From Butyricimonas synergistica DSM 23225 (GTDB taxonomy: Bacteria > Bacteroidota > Bacteroidia > Bacteroidales > Marinifilaceae), in assembly GCF_000379665.1 (NCBI RefSeq), contig NZ_KB903374.1, forward strand, positions 78,530 through 142,529: DNA of 64,000 bases. Reading direction: 5' to 3'. Positions 50,310 through 59,116 of this stretch are shown in pieces; the stretch's first letter is position 1; every line of letters begins with the position of its first letter. The notes under the pieces were generated by a model, which was not told the DNA's origin, made no database searches, and worked only from the letters and a program-made list of their open reading frames with translations. The position numbers were made by a program, and so were the translations under genes.

Positions 50310-52617
50310 AATATATATACTTGTAGCTGCAGCTTTGTTGCTATTGAGCGCATCGTGTTCGCAGACCAAAAAACTGGCGGAAGGCGAAGTCCTGTACACC
50401 GGGGTAAAAAAGATGAAAATAGAAACGGCAGAAGGCGTGAAGCTGGAAGGAGCGCAGAGTTCGGCTATTTCCAGCCCTTTGTCCTATCCCCCGAATAATC
50501 CCTTGTATGCCCCTTACGTGCGTTCCCCTTTCCCTGTCGGGTTGTGGGTGTATAATTGGAATATCAAGAAAGAAAAGGGTCTTAAATACTGGTTGTACAA
50601 GAAGCTGGCAAAGAAACCGGTATTAATATCTGACGTGCAGCCCGAATTGCGCTTGAAAGTGGTGGATAATGCCGCCAAGGATTATGGATATTTCGGAGTG
50701 GAAGCAAGTTACGAGATTATCCCGAACAAGCGTAACCCGAAAAAAGCCAAGATCAGCTATCACGTGAATATCCCTAAGCCTTATATGTTCGGGGATATTG
50801 CATTTTGGGGATGGAAGGGGCGTATGGATAGCCTGTTGCAAAGGACGAAACAACGCTGTCTTTTGATAAAAGGAACAGAATACAGTGTCTACGCGATGGA
50901 AGATGAGCGGGCACGTATTACCCAGTTACTGAGAAATAACGGTTATTATTATTTCCAATCGGACTATATCGAGTTTCTGGCCGATACGACGCGGGAGAAG
51001 CGGGTGGCGGATATTCGTGTCGCCTTGAAACACGGGGTTCCGGCTATCGCTTTGCAACCCTATAAAATCGGTAAAGTGGAGTTGGTTCTGGAAGAACCCG
51101 ACCAGTCGGGAACTCCCGATTCGTTGTCTTACAAGGAAATCAACGTGAAATACATGAAGCCCTTGGGAGTTAAGCCGAAAGTCTTGGCTCGCTCGATGCA
51201 CTTGTTGCCCGGGAATACTTATTCGTTCCGTCGGCAGAACCGGACACAGACAAGTCTGGCACGTCTGGGAATCTTTAAATACACGAACGTGGACGTGACC
51301 CGGACGGATACGGCTAAAACGGAAGAGTTCGGGAAATTGAATTTCGGTATTAACGCCGTGTATGATTTGCCGATAGAAACAGAGATTGAACTCGATGTAT
51401 CCTCGAAGTCCAATAATTTACTTGGACCGGGATTGATTTTTAGTATTACCAACAAGAATTTGTTCCGGGGAGGCGAGAATCTTTCATTCAAGCTGAATGG
51501 CGCCTACGAGTGGGAAGTCGGGGATAAGCAGGGGAATTCCAAATCCGGATTGATCAATTCCTACGAATTAGGAGTGAATGTCGCTTTGTCGTTGCCACGC
51601 CTGCTGGTACCTAATTTCTTGAAAAGCACGAAGGATTTTACCGAGCGCACGCATTTTCAAGTGGGAGTCGATTTCCTGAATCGCCATACTTTTTTCCGGA
51701 TGATTTCGTTCACGGGGGCCACGAGTTATGATTTCCAATCTTCATACCGGGTGTATCATAGTGTTACTCCCTTGAAAATCAGTTATACCCATTTATTGCG
51801 CACTTCTTCGGAATTCGATGAAACGATGGAGAACAACCCGGCAATCGCAATGAGTTTCAAGAACCAGTTTATTCCATCCATGTCTTATACTTACACGTAT
51901 GACCGGGGGGCAACTTCCCGTAACCCGAACCGCTTCTACTGGCAGAATATGTTGATGTCGGCGGGAAATATATTGTCGGCTATACAATACCTGTCCGGAA
52001 ATCACAAGGGGGAAGGGAAAACGATATTTGGGAACACTTATTCTCAATTCTTGAAAGTGACTTCCGAAGTGATTGTGTATCGTAAATTAACCGAAAATTC
52101 TTTGATCGCTACCCGGTTCATGGGTGGAATAGGGTATGCCTACGGGAATTCGGAGGTGATGCCTTATAGCGAGCAATTTTATATTGGGGGTGCCAATAGT
52201 ATCCGGGCATTCACAATTCGTTCTATCGGACCGGGAAGTTATCATCAAAAAAGTGATAACAAAACGGCGTATCTCGATCAGACCGGAGATATTAAGCTGG
52301 AAGGAAATATCGAGTTGCGTTTTAAAATTGCGGGAGATTTGAATGGAGCGGTTTTCTTGGATGCCGGCAACGTATGGTTGTTGAGAAATGATTCCAAACG
52401 TCCTGGTGGTGAATTCAAGCTGTCCGGTTTGCTAAAAGAGATCGCTTTGGGAACCGGCTTCGGCTTGCGTTACGATATTGGTTTTATCGTCATTCGCGGG
52501 GATTTGGGGGTACCTCTGCACACTCCTTACAAGAATCCGGACAAACATGGATATTATAATATTCCCAAATTCTGGAACGGGTTGGCATTCCATTTGGCTA
52601 TCGGTTACCCGTTCTAG
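50290..52617 (+). CDS. tamL: Omp85-family lipoprotein TamL (BamA/TamA-like)
   Basis: The start at 50290 overlaps tamB by 20 bp and yields a lipoprotein signal with Cys23 (LLLLSASC). The 775-residue product has an N-terminal POTRA-like region and a C-terminal 16-strand Omp85 barrel (from about 390 on), with the lid motif region containing YIGGANSIRAFTIRSIGPGSY and the end GLAFHLAIGYPF. A lipidated TamA-like protein beside tamB is the TamL type described for Bacteroidetes. It should anchor TamB at the outer membrane. Overlapping genes indicate fixed stoichiometry. Confidence 0.92.
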   Translation: MKSLINRIYILVAAALLLLSASCSQTKKLAEGEVLYTGVKKMKIETAEGVKLEGAQSSAISSPLSYPPNNPLYAPYVRSPFPVGLWVYNWNIKKEKGLKYWLYKKLAKKPVLISDVQPELRLKVVDNAAKDYGYFGVEASYEIIPNKRNPKKAKISYHVNIPKPYMFGDIAFWGWKGRMDSLLQRTKQRCLLIKGTEYSVYAMEDERARITQLLRNNGYYYFQSDYIEFLADTTREKRVADIRVALKHGVPAIALQPYKIGKVELVLEEPDQSGTPDSLSYKEINVKYMKPLGVKPKVLARSMHLLPGNTYSFRRQNRTQTSLARLGIFKYTNVDVTRTDTAKTEEFGKLNFGINAVYDLPIETEIELDVSSKSNNLLGPGLIFSITNKNLFRGGENLSFKLNGAYEWEVGDKQGNSKSGLINSYELGVNVALSLPRLLVPNFLKSTKDFTERTHFQVGVDFLNRHTFFRMISFTGATSYDFQSSYRVYHSVTPLKISYTHLLRTSSEFDETMENNPAIAMSFKNQFIPSMSYTYTYDRGATSRNPNRFYWQNMLMSAGNILSAIQYLSGNHKGEGKTIFGNTYSQFLKVTSEVIVYRKLTENSLIATRFMGGIGYAYGNSEVMPYSEQFYIGGANSIRAFTIRSIGPGSYHQKSDNKTAYLDQTGDIKLEGNIELRFKIAGDLNGAVFLDAGNVWLLRNDSKRPGGEFKLSGLLKEIALGTGFGLRYDIGFIVIRGDLGVPLHTPYKNPDKHGYYNIPKFWNGLAFHLAIGYPF

Positions 52618-52796
52618 AATAACAGCAGGAATCATCTATATATTTGTCGTATTCATTCCGATATACGGTGTTTATATTTTTGTACCCTTGTTAAGTAGAG
52701 GCGGGTGAAATGTGTTGGAAGAAAAGTGGTATTGTTGTTGATGAAAGTCATTTAATTGTAATATTAGAACATTTTAATTTGTACTTTCTTTATATC

Positions 52797-52840
52797 ATCT
52801 CCTATTCAACTCCCATTCAACTCCTATTCATCTCCTATTA
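52797..52840. repeat. 11-bp tandem repeat, four copies
   Basis: The units are ATCTCCTATTC, AACTCCCATTC, AACTCCTATTC and ATCTCCTATTA, head to tail. The period equals about one helical turn. Function unknown; it may vary in copy number between strains. Confidence 0.85.
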
Positions 52841-52984
52841 TAAAGGTATATAAATAGAAAATTAATTGGAATTAAATAAAATTTGACAATGCTGAACTAT
52901 ATGATATGATTATAATTAATTCTTAGAAGATAACTGAACAGGGCAGAAATTGATATCGAAAAAGAGAGGAAAACAGGAACGGCC

Positions 52985-53020
52985 TAAAAAAAGAAGACTG
53001 CCCGAGCGTGTCGGACAGTC
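52985..53020 (-). terminator. terminator of the propeller-like gene
   Basis: GACTGCCCGA (52996-53005) pairs with TCGGACAGTC (53011-53020) with one C-A mismatch; on the minus strand it is followed by a T-rich tract (complement of 52985-52992). It closes the glpT-HAD-porin-propeller transcript. Confidence 0.8.
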
Positions 53021-53052
53021 CCCCCGTTGTTTGAAATTATTAACCCCGAAAA

Positions 53053-54021
53053 CTATTTTACTTTTTCGTAGATGTAAAGTTCGTGAATTTCTCCGGTGTA
53101 ACCTTCTTCTTTGAACGGACCTTGTGACATACCGAGAACGATCAAGGTACCGCGGTTGTTCAATACTACTAAGTCGTCATTTACCGGGTCGATAGCAAGA
53201 CCTTCGATCTCACCTGCACGGCGGAAATCACTCATTTCACGGAACAATTCAACTCTTCCTGCTTTTGCACCGGCAGCGATTTTACCTTTACGCGTTATAG
53301 GTTTTCCGTTTTTGTCAAGTTTCACACTGAAAGGAGTTTCTTTTACAACTTCAGTACCATCTTGCAAACCGGTGAAGTGTACTTCAGTGATGTCGGCAAT
53401 GTAGATATTGTCAGGAATGTTGTACAAAGACTCACCATCATCAGAAGTGAAAAGCATTTTACCATCAGCGATGAAAATACCTTGACACCAGTACGGTGTA
53501 GGACGGCATTGCATTTTCGTGTAGTATTGTCCTGTTTCAAGGCTATAGCAATATACATAGCGGCTATCCACCCAGTCAGACATCCAAACCATATTCTTCT
53601 CACGGTCAACAGCAAGACCGGATACCTCTACTTGTCCTGATTCCGGTGACCAGGGAAGATCGCGTTTCCATTGTAAAGTTTCTGCATCATAAATTGATAC
53701 GGCGATATTGTAACCGCGTCCGTATTCGAATTTCTCGATACCGCAATAGATTTCTCCGTTATAAATGTCTATATCACCGAAGTGATTGGCAATTTCGGGA
53801 TGTCTGAATGGTTGGTCGTTCTTTGCAACGATGTTACCTTGCTTGTCGTATTTGTAAAGAACTTTCGTGTCCGATACGTAATAATAATTGCTATCGATAG
53901 CAATACCTTGGCGTCCTGCCACGGGAATCACTTTTTTCAAACGATATTCGCTCCCTAGATGTTGTGCACTTGCGGCGATACCCATTAGAAGTAGTGCCAC
54001 TACAAATAATAACTTATTCAT
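53053..54021 (-). CDS. secreted beta-propeller-like protein of unknown function
   Basis: The 322-residue secreted protein has a signal peptide (1-19, AASAQ). It is built of repeated beta segments with propeller-like blades: YYYVSDTKVLYKYDKQG, EIYCGIEKF, MVWMSDWVDSRYVYCYSLETG, and EIEGLAIDPVNDDLVVLNNRG at about 271-291, which resembles esterase-like phytase/SdiA-regulated blades. I do not recognise a catalytic motif. It is the last gene of the porin/HAD/GlpT group and may bind or process the phosphorylated substrate, or a metal, in the periplasm (inference only). Confidence 0.7.
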   Translation of the reverse strand: MNKLLFVVALLLMGIAASAQHLGSEYRLKKVIPVAGRQGIAIDSNYYYVSDTKVLYKYDKQGNIVAKNDQPFRHPEIANHFGDIDIYNGEIYCGIEKFEYGRGYNIAVSIYDAETLQWKRDLPWSPESGQVEVSGLAVDREKNMVWMSDWVDSRYVYCYSLETGQYYTKMQCRPTPYWCQGIFIADGKMLFTSDDGESLYNIPDNIYIADITEVHFTGLQDGTEVVKETPFSVKLDKNGKPITRKGKIAAGAKAGRVELFREMSDFRRAGEIEGLAIDPVNDDLVVLNNRGTLIVLGMSQGPFKEEGYTGEIHELYIYEKVK

Positions 54022-54060
54022 ACTAAAAATATTTAGGTTATTAATAAAGTTTTTTTATAA

Positions 54061-55212
54061 TTAGAATTTAAGCAAGCACATGATTTGCAAGCTGTTTCCT
54101 GTTCCCTTGTCTACCTTGTCGGTGTAGTCGGAAATGATGTAGTTTAATTGGAATTTAACATCCTTGATCAGTTCGTAAGTACATCCAATAAGATAGTTGT
54201 CTTTGTTGTTTGCGGAAGTTTTGTTAGCCTTGTCACGATACATATCATAACGTACTACAGGGATGAATTTGCCGAATCTGTAAGCTGCAAGAGCGTAGAA
54301 ACCATCTTCGTCAACATTAGCATCATCACTCTTGATGTGACCGTATTCTGCACGAATGTCAAGACCATTCGGGTCATAATACCAAGCACCCGTGATAACG
54401 CGGTTCATAGCCTGATAATTTCCTACTACAGTACCTGCATTAAGTTGTTTGTATTCACCCCAGTTATAGCAACCAATAATACGCAATTTCTCGATAGGGC
54501 GAACGGTGATACGACCTACAAAGTCTTTAGACTTGTTATCATCGTTCAACGTCGGAAGATAACCGTTCGTCAATGATAATTGATAGCTCAAATAGTTGAA
54601 TTTTTTGTCTTTACTCGGGAGGAAATCTCCGTAAGCCATGATACCGAGATCACGACCGTAGTCGATCAAATTCGGGGTAGATACGGCATTGCGGCATACC
54701 ATACGATAACAAATGTTTGAGAAATCGACCGTCTCCAAAGTAGCGGGAGAAATGTCATAGTTCTCGAAACCTAGTGGCAAATAGTATTGACCGGCACGGA
54801 AATGCAATGCAGAAGTGATATGTGCATTAACATATGCATCCATAACCGTGATTACTTTTTTGGCGTAAGCGGTTCCGTCCGTTGATCCGGAGAAGCACTC
54901 CAATTGGGCGCGGAAATCGAATGTCTTTGAAACTTGTTTGTCAATAATCAAACGCATACGTTTCAACTGGAAAGATGATCTGTTGTCGCCATTCTTGTCA
55001 CCCCAGTTGTAACCTGTTTGGATATAGCCGGAGAATTTAGGTAATAAAGAAAGGAGTTTATTTACTTTTTGGGTAAGTTCTCCGTCATTCGCTTGGGTAG
55101 CTTCTCCTGTTGCTTTAGAAGTTCCGTCGTTTTCGGCTTTAGCCCATGTAGACGTGCACACTAGAAGAGCACCACACAAGATTAACACGTTTAATAAATA
55201 ACTTTTTTTCAT
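54061..55212 (-). CDS. phosphate-selective porin O/P-like outer membrane protein
   Basis: The 383-residue outer-membrane beta-barrel has a signal peptide (about 1-26) and a short helical linker, then the porin O/P pattern: GYIQTGYNWGDKNGD, SSFQLKRMRLIIDKQVSKTF (96-115 region), AGQYYLPLGFENYDISPATL, and a C-terminal strand ending in Phe (MCLLKF). The family passes phosphate, polyphosphate or other anions. Its position between a secreted phosphatase/glpT pair and the propeller gene suggests it admits organophosphates such as glycerol-3-phosphate or phosphodiesters. Confidence 0.85.
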   Translation of the reverse strand: MKKSYLLNVLILCGALLVCTSTWAKAENDGTSKATGEATQANDGELTQKVNKLLSLLPKFSGYIQTGYNWGDKNGDNRSSFQLKRMRLIIDKQVSKTFDFRAQLECFSGSTDGTAYAKKVITVMDAYVNAHITSALHFRAGQYYLPLGFENYDISPATLETVDFSNICYRMVCRNAVSTPNLIDYGRDLGIMAYGDFLPSKDKKFNYLSYQLSLTNGYLPTLNDDNKSKDFVGRITVRPIEKLRIIGCYNWGEYKQLNAGTVVGNYQAMNRVITGAWYYDPNGLDIRAEYGHIKSDDANVDEDGFYALAAYRFGKFIPVVRYDMYRDKANKTSANNKDNYLIGCTYELIKDVKFQLNYIISDYTDKVDKGTGNSLQIMCLLKF

Positions 55213-55260
55213 AACAATGTTAAATTAAGTTCATGTAAAATATAATTATTCTTCTCAGAA

Positions 55261-56202
55261 TTAGTTTTTAGGGTTGCTTACATTCTCTCTGATTCCCCAT
55301 TCGCCCGTGTGGAAACGTACTTTCGGGTTTCTCACGTCGTTGCATCTGACAATAAGAGCTCCTTCCTTTTCCCAGTACGATTTTACCGTTTCACCGTGCA
55401 TCGGACCGTCTTCCGGACCGCGTACCGTCTTGTCGTCCGGGTTAATTACGATCTTCAGACCACAGGACTGGTTCAACATATCCATGTCGCCCCGGCTATT
55501 GCCACCTACTACCAACGGGCGGGTTTTAATGAATGTCGGAATAACGTTGGCTTTTCCGTCGTCTTGAGGTATCGGGAGCACGATTTCGTTGGTTAATACT
55601 CCGTCAACTACGACAGACTTCATCCCGAGAATATTCACATCAGGGATTCCCAATTCCTCTGATAAAAATTTTTGGTATAAAAACTCGGGAGAAGCTGTCA
55701 GTATCCAAATTTCAAAACCATATTCTTTCAAATTTGCAAGAAACTGTTTCATCTCCGGGTAGAATTTCCCCTGGTAGGATTCCACGTAGCAATCGTATCC
55801 TAAATTAGCTACGGCTTCGGGAGTCATCCCGGCAAGGAAATGCGCACGGTCTTCCACGTAGACTTTTCCCACGTTATCTCCATTCTTCACCATCCGGTTC
55901 AGAATTGCCATTTTCTCTTTGGACACTTTGTCATTCTTGCCCTTGTAGTTTTTGTCGGCATAACGGTATAAGGCTTCGTCTGCCAGATAATGGGGTACTT
56001 GTCCGAACACGGTGCCATCCCCGTCGAATACGGCGACTTTACGGGTCTTCATGGTTAAGGTCGTATTCAAGAAAGTTTCGATGCGGTCATTGACTTCTTT
56101 TGACCATCCCTTGATCTGACGATAGGTTTGTGCAGATATGCAAGGGGTGAAGAATAGCATTACCAGAACGATAACGCTACTCGTTAAAAGTTTCTTTTTC
56201 AT
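55261..56202 (-). CDS. secreted HAD-superfamily phosphatase
   Basis: The 313-residue HAD hydrolase has a signal peptide (1-24, CISAQ). Motif I is VFDGDGTVFG with nucleophile Asp60 and acid Asp62; motif II is WILTASPEF; motif IV is VGGNSRGDMDML, as in the SerB-like class with the C1 cap helical insert. The periplasmic location and neighbours (porin O/P, GlpT) suggest it removes phosphate from an imported organophosphate, for example phosphocholine- or glycerophosphate-type compounds; the exact substrate is not shown. Six bp separate it from the glpT stop. Confidence 0.85.
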   Translation of the reverse strand: MKKKLLTSSVIVLVMLFFTPCISAQTYRQIKGWSKEVNDRIETFLNTTLTMKTRKVAVFDGDGTVFGQVPHYLADEALYRYADKNYKGKNDKVSKEKMAILNRMVKNGDNVGKVYVEDRAHFLAGMTPEAVANLGYDCYVESYQGKFYPEMKQFLANLKEYGFEIWILTASPEFLYQKFLSEELGIPDVNILGMKSVVVDGVLTNEIVLPIPQDDGKANVIPTFIKTRPLVVGGNSRGDMDMLNQSCGLKIVINPDDKTVRGPEDGPMHGETVKSYWEKEGALIVRCNDVRNPKVRFHTGEWGIRENVSNPKN

Positions 56203-56207
56203 GTTTG

Positions 56208-57548
56208 TTACTTTTTGTTTTTAACCAAATATTGTTCTTCCTTGTAAGTAAAACTGATGAAAATAAACGATAGTGCGCACGCGATTAGCAGGGCAATGAA
56301 ATTGCCGTTCCATCCCCACTTTTGCACGATGTATCCTAAACCGATATTTGCTAATAAGGCTGTACCGAAGAAGTACCCGAAGAATCCCGTCAGGCCTGCC
56401 GAAGTCCCGGCAGCTTTCTTGGGAGCTAAATCCAAGGCGTGAACCCCGATCAACATAACCGGTCCGTAAATCAGGAATCCGATAGCAATCAGACAGATAC
56501 TGTCCATGAGCGGAGTCTTGCTGAACTGCCAGTACACGACTACAAACAAGGCTACGAGAGCCATGTAGATCATGGTTGTTAATGCCCGGCGACCCTTGAA
56601 TACCTTGTCACTCAACCAACCGCAAATGATGGTTCCCGGGATAGCTGCAAACTCGTATGAAAAATAAGCCCAGCCGATTTCTCTGATGTCATAACCTTTG
56701 GCTTCTTTCAGATAGGTCGGAGCCCAGTCGAGAACCCCGTAACGTACCATATAAATGAATGCGTTCGCAATGGCGATAAACCAAAGTATTCTGTTGTTTA
56801 GCACGTATTTGAAGAAAATCTCTTTAGCTGTCAATTCTTCTTCTGATTTGGCACTGTAATTTTTGGGGTAATCGTTACGATATTCCTCGATAGGGGGAAG
56901 ACCACAAGATTGTGGCGTGTCGCGAATAAGCGCGTAAGCAATAACAACGATAATCAATGCCACCACGGCAGGAAACCAGAATGTTCCGGCTTGCCATGAA
57001 CCGAACCAAGTCAACCCGATGGCAGCCATGGGACCGATTGCCGCACCTCCCACGTTGTGGGCGCAGTTCCAAATAGACATTTTCGTACCTCTTTCGTTAT
57101 GGGAGAACCAGTGTGTCATCACGCGTCCGCAAGGAGGCCAGCCCATTCCTTGGAACCAACCGATCAGGAATTGCAGGATAAACATGGAAACGATAGAAGA
57201 GATACCGAAGCTTGTTCCTAACAATAAGGTTGCTAATGCCGAGAGAGTTAATCCTAAAGGCAAGAATTTGCGAGCGCTACTCCGGTCGGAAACTCCACCC
57301 ATAAGAAATTTGGAAAGACCGTAAGCGATGGCGTTTGCCGAGATAGCCACTCCCAAAAGTCCTTTGTCGAAGCCCATCTCGTTCAAGTAGGGCATTGCCA
57401 GGGCAAAGTTCTTTCTAACAAGGTAGTAACCTGCGTATCCTATAAAGATACCGATGAAAACTTGCCACCGTAGACGATTGTACGTGTGGTTGATTTCTTC
57501 TTTTGGAAGTAAAGGCTTGTGAGGCTCAGGTTTCAAAAAATTCCACAT
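56208..57548 (-). CDS. glpT: glycerol-3-phosphate:phosphate antiporter
   Basis: The 446-residue major facilitator with 12 predicted helices is of the organophosphate:Pi antiporter group. It has the N-terminal YNRLRWQVFIGIFIGYAGYYLVRKNFALAMP, with the Arg of GYYLVRKNF used for phosphate binding in GlpT, the GVSDRSSARKFLP loop, QGMGWPPCGRVMTHWF, and SDKVFKGRRALTTM in the second half. GlpT rather than UhpT is favoured by the glpABC genes upstream. It would exchange periplasmic glycerol-3-phosphate for cytoplasmic phosphate, while the secreted phosphatase and porin downstream handle the extracellular side. Confidence 0.92.
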   Translation of the reverse strand: MWNFLKPEPHKPLLPKEEINHTYNRLRWQVFIGIFIGYAGYYLVRKNFALAMPYLNEMGFDKGLLGVAISANAIAYGLSKFLMGGVSDRSSARKFLPLGLTLSALATLLLGTSFGISSIVSMFILQFLIGWFQGMGWPPCGRVMTHWFSHNERGTKMSIWNCAHNVGGAAIGPMAAIGLTWFGSWQAGTFWFPAVVALIIVVIAYALIRDTPQSCGLPPIEEYRNDYPKNYSAKSEEELTAKEIFFKYVLNNRILWFIAIANAFIYMVRYGVLDWAPTYLKEAKGYDIREIGWAYFSYEFAAIPGTIICGWLSDKVFKGRRALTTMIYMALVALFVVVYWQFSKTPLMDSICLIAIGFLIYGPVMLIGVHALDLAPKKAAGTSAGLTGFFGYFFGTALLANIGLGYIVQKWGWNGNFIALLIACALSFIFISFTYKEEQYLVKNKK

Positions 57549-57887
57549 GTTATTAGATTTTATTTTTATAATTATTAATCAAGTACACTTTTGTATATAT
57601 TGGATTTTAAAAGTATCCGGAAGTCAGGAAAAGGACATTTCAATATGGCAATATTTTTCTGCTCCATTTGTTCTTGTTTTTATGATCCTCTATTTTTCCT
57701 TGAATCGAATGAATTCGAAAACGTTTTCTTTCTTATTCGTAATAAATATCTTTCAATTCACAACAAAAATAGGAATATTGATTTTTAAATCAAAATAATT
57801 TTCAATAAAATTACGTTTTCCTTTTTATTTTATTTTCCTTGTTTTTGTAATAAAAACATTTTACACTTTAGAGTGATGACGTGCGTG
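57549..57887. other. intergenic region between glpC and glpT
   Basis: A 339-bp AT-rich gap. It holds the perfect 12-bp palindrome GAAAACGTTTTC (57717-57728) and a second AAAACG on the minus strand (complement of CGTTTT at 57814-57819), both sharing the AAAACG core of the repeats before glpA. No consensus promoter was found. An 83-codon plus-strand frame here looks random. Confidence 0.5.
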
Positions 57888-59108
57888 TCATTCTAAGGCG
57901 TTGGCTAATATTGATATAGGATGCTCGCATCGTTTTGATGTGGACATTTCGATTTGCCATTTACAGGTTTCGCAATCGGTGACTACCACATCGAAATCGC
58001 AACTTTCTATCTGTTTGAACAGGGAAGCCCCGATGTCTTGTGATGTCTTGTAGTTCTCTTTCTTGAAACCGTAAGTGCCTGCTATTCCGCAACATTGAGA
58101 GTCTAGTACGGTCAGTTCAATGTTCGGGATGAGTTTCAGCAACTCGATGGAGTAATAAGACCAGCCCAATTTTTCCATGTGGCAGGGGGTGTGATACGCC
58201 ACCTTGATTTTTTTCTCGCCCTTCTTGAAATTCAATTTTGCACTTTGTTGACTAAATAGACGATAAATGTAACGTGTTGCTAATTCGATCTGATCTCTTA
58301 CATCGTCATTCTTCACGTCCAAAAGGTGAGGATATTCATCCCGAATCGTGAACGTGCACGTGGACGAGGTGGCTATTACCGGAATCTTCTTTTCGAGTAC
58401 GGACTTTCGAATCGAAGCAATATTTGTTTTGGCTTGTTTTTTTGCTTGGTTGATGAAGCCGTTGGAAATTAATGCCACCCCGCAACACTTCTCTTTTTCC
58501 AGCAATTGTACGCCAAAACCGAGGGCGTTCATCACTTTCACGAGATCTTTTCCCAGTTGTGGATTGTTATAGTTTGCGTAGCAACCGTGGAAATAACTTA
58601 CTTGCTTGGGATAGGCGGCTTGTTTTGCGGCTTGTTTTTTATACCATCCCTCGAACGTCCCGAATGAATATTTCGGGAATGTACGGCGGTGGTCGATTTT
58701 CATGACGCCATCAAGAATCGCCTTCACGGGTTTCAAACCTAATGTGGTGTTCACGATCGGGGCGAACGGGGTGGATAGTGTCCCCACTAAATCCGTGTTC
58801 GCTAGGATGAAATCACGTAATGTCGGTTTCTTCTCGCTATATTTAATGCGGGCGGCTTGTATGATGTCGCCGATCCTCACGTTGGAAGGGCATGCCACCT
58901 CGCATCGTTTGCAATTGATGCAATATTTCAGCGATTCGTCATAGAAGTTGAATTTCTTCAAGCGCAGGCGTTCCCCGTCCGGTCCTGCCTGTTTAGGACC
59001 CGGGTAATCCGGGTTGACGGCTGCCACGGGGCAGTAGACTGTACACACGGTACATTTGATACATTGCTCGAAATTGTTGTCGCTTATATTGTGTTGTTGT
59101 AGATTCAT
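57888..59108 (-). CDS. glpC: anaerobic glycerol-3-phosphate dehydrogenase subunit C
   Basis: The 406-residue iron-sulfur subunit anchors the GlpAB dehydrogenase and passes electrons to menaquinone. It has two 4Fe-4S clusters: CIKCTVCTVYCPV (Cys16, 19, 22, 26) and CINCKRCEVACPS (Cys63, 66, 69, 73). Two CCG domains follow, with FHGCYANYNNPQ and CCGVALISNG, then CCGIAGTYGFK and TDCETCKWQI. Length and order match GlpC. It follows glpB by 8 bp. Confidence 0.95.
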   Translation of the reverse strand: MNLQQHNISDNNFEQCIKCTVCTVYCPVAAVNPDYPGPKQAGPDGERLRLKKFNFYDESLKYCINCKRCEVACPSNVRIGDIIQAARIKYSEKKPTLRDFILANTDLVGTLSTPFAPIVNTTLGLKPVKAILDGVMKIDHRRTFPKYSFGTFEGWYKKQAAKQAAYPKQVSYFHGCYANYNNPQLGKDLVKVMNALGFGVQLLEKEKCCGVALISNGFINQAKKQAKTNIASIRKSVLEKKIPVIATSSTCTFTIRDEYPHLLDVKNDDVRDQIELATRYIYRLFSQQSAKLNFKKGEKKIKVAYHTPCHMEKLGWSYYSIELLKLIPNIELTVLDSQCCGIAGTYGFKKENYKTSQDIGASLFKQIESCDFDVVVTDCETCKWQIEMSTSKRCEHPISILANALE

Positions 59109-59116
59109 AACTTCTT

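Larger units (their letters stand above)
52618..53052. other. intergenic region with tandem repeat
   Basis: This 435-bp AT-rich gap between convergent genes contains the 11-bp tandem repeat (52797-52840) and the minus-strand terminator (52985-53020). TAnnTTTG-like boxes at 52639-52646 and 52675-52682 lack a properly spaced TTTG and lead to no gene. Nothing else is recognisable. Confidence 0.6.

Noticed and set aside
57547..57798. 83-codon hydrophobic plus-strand frame between glpC and glpT
   Set aside because: AT-rich spacer translates to Phe/Ile-rich sequence by chance; no promoter or homology sign.
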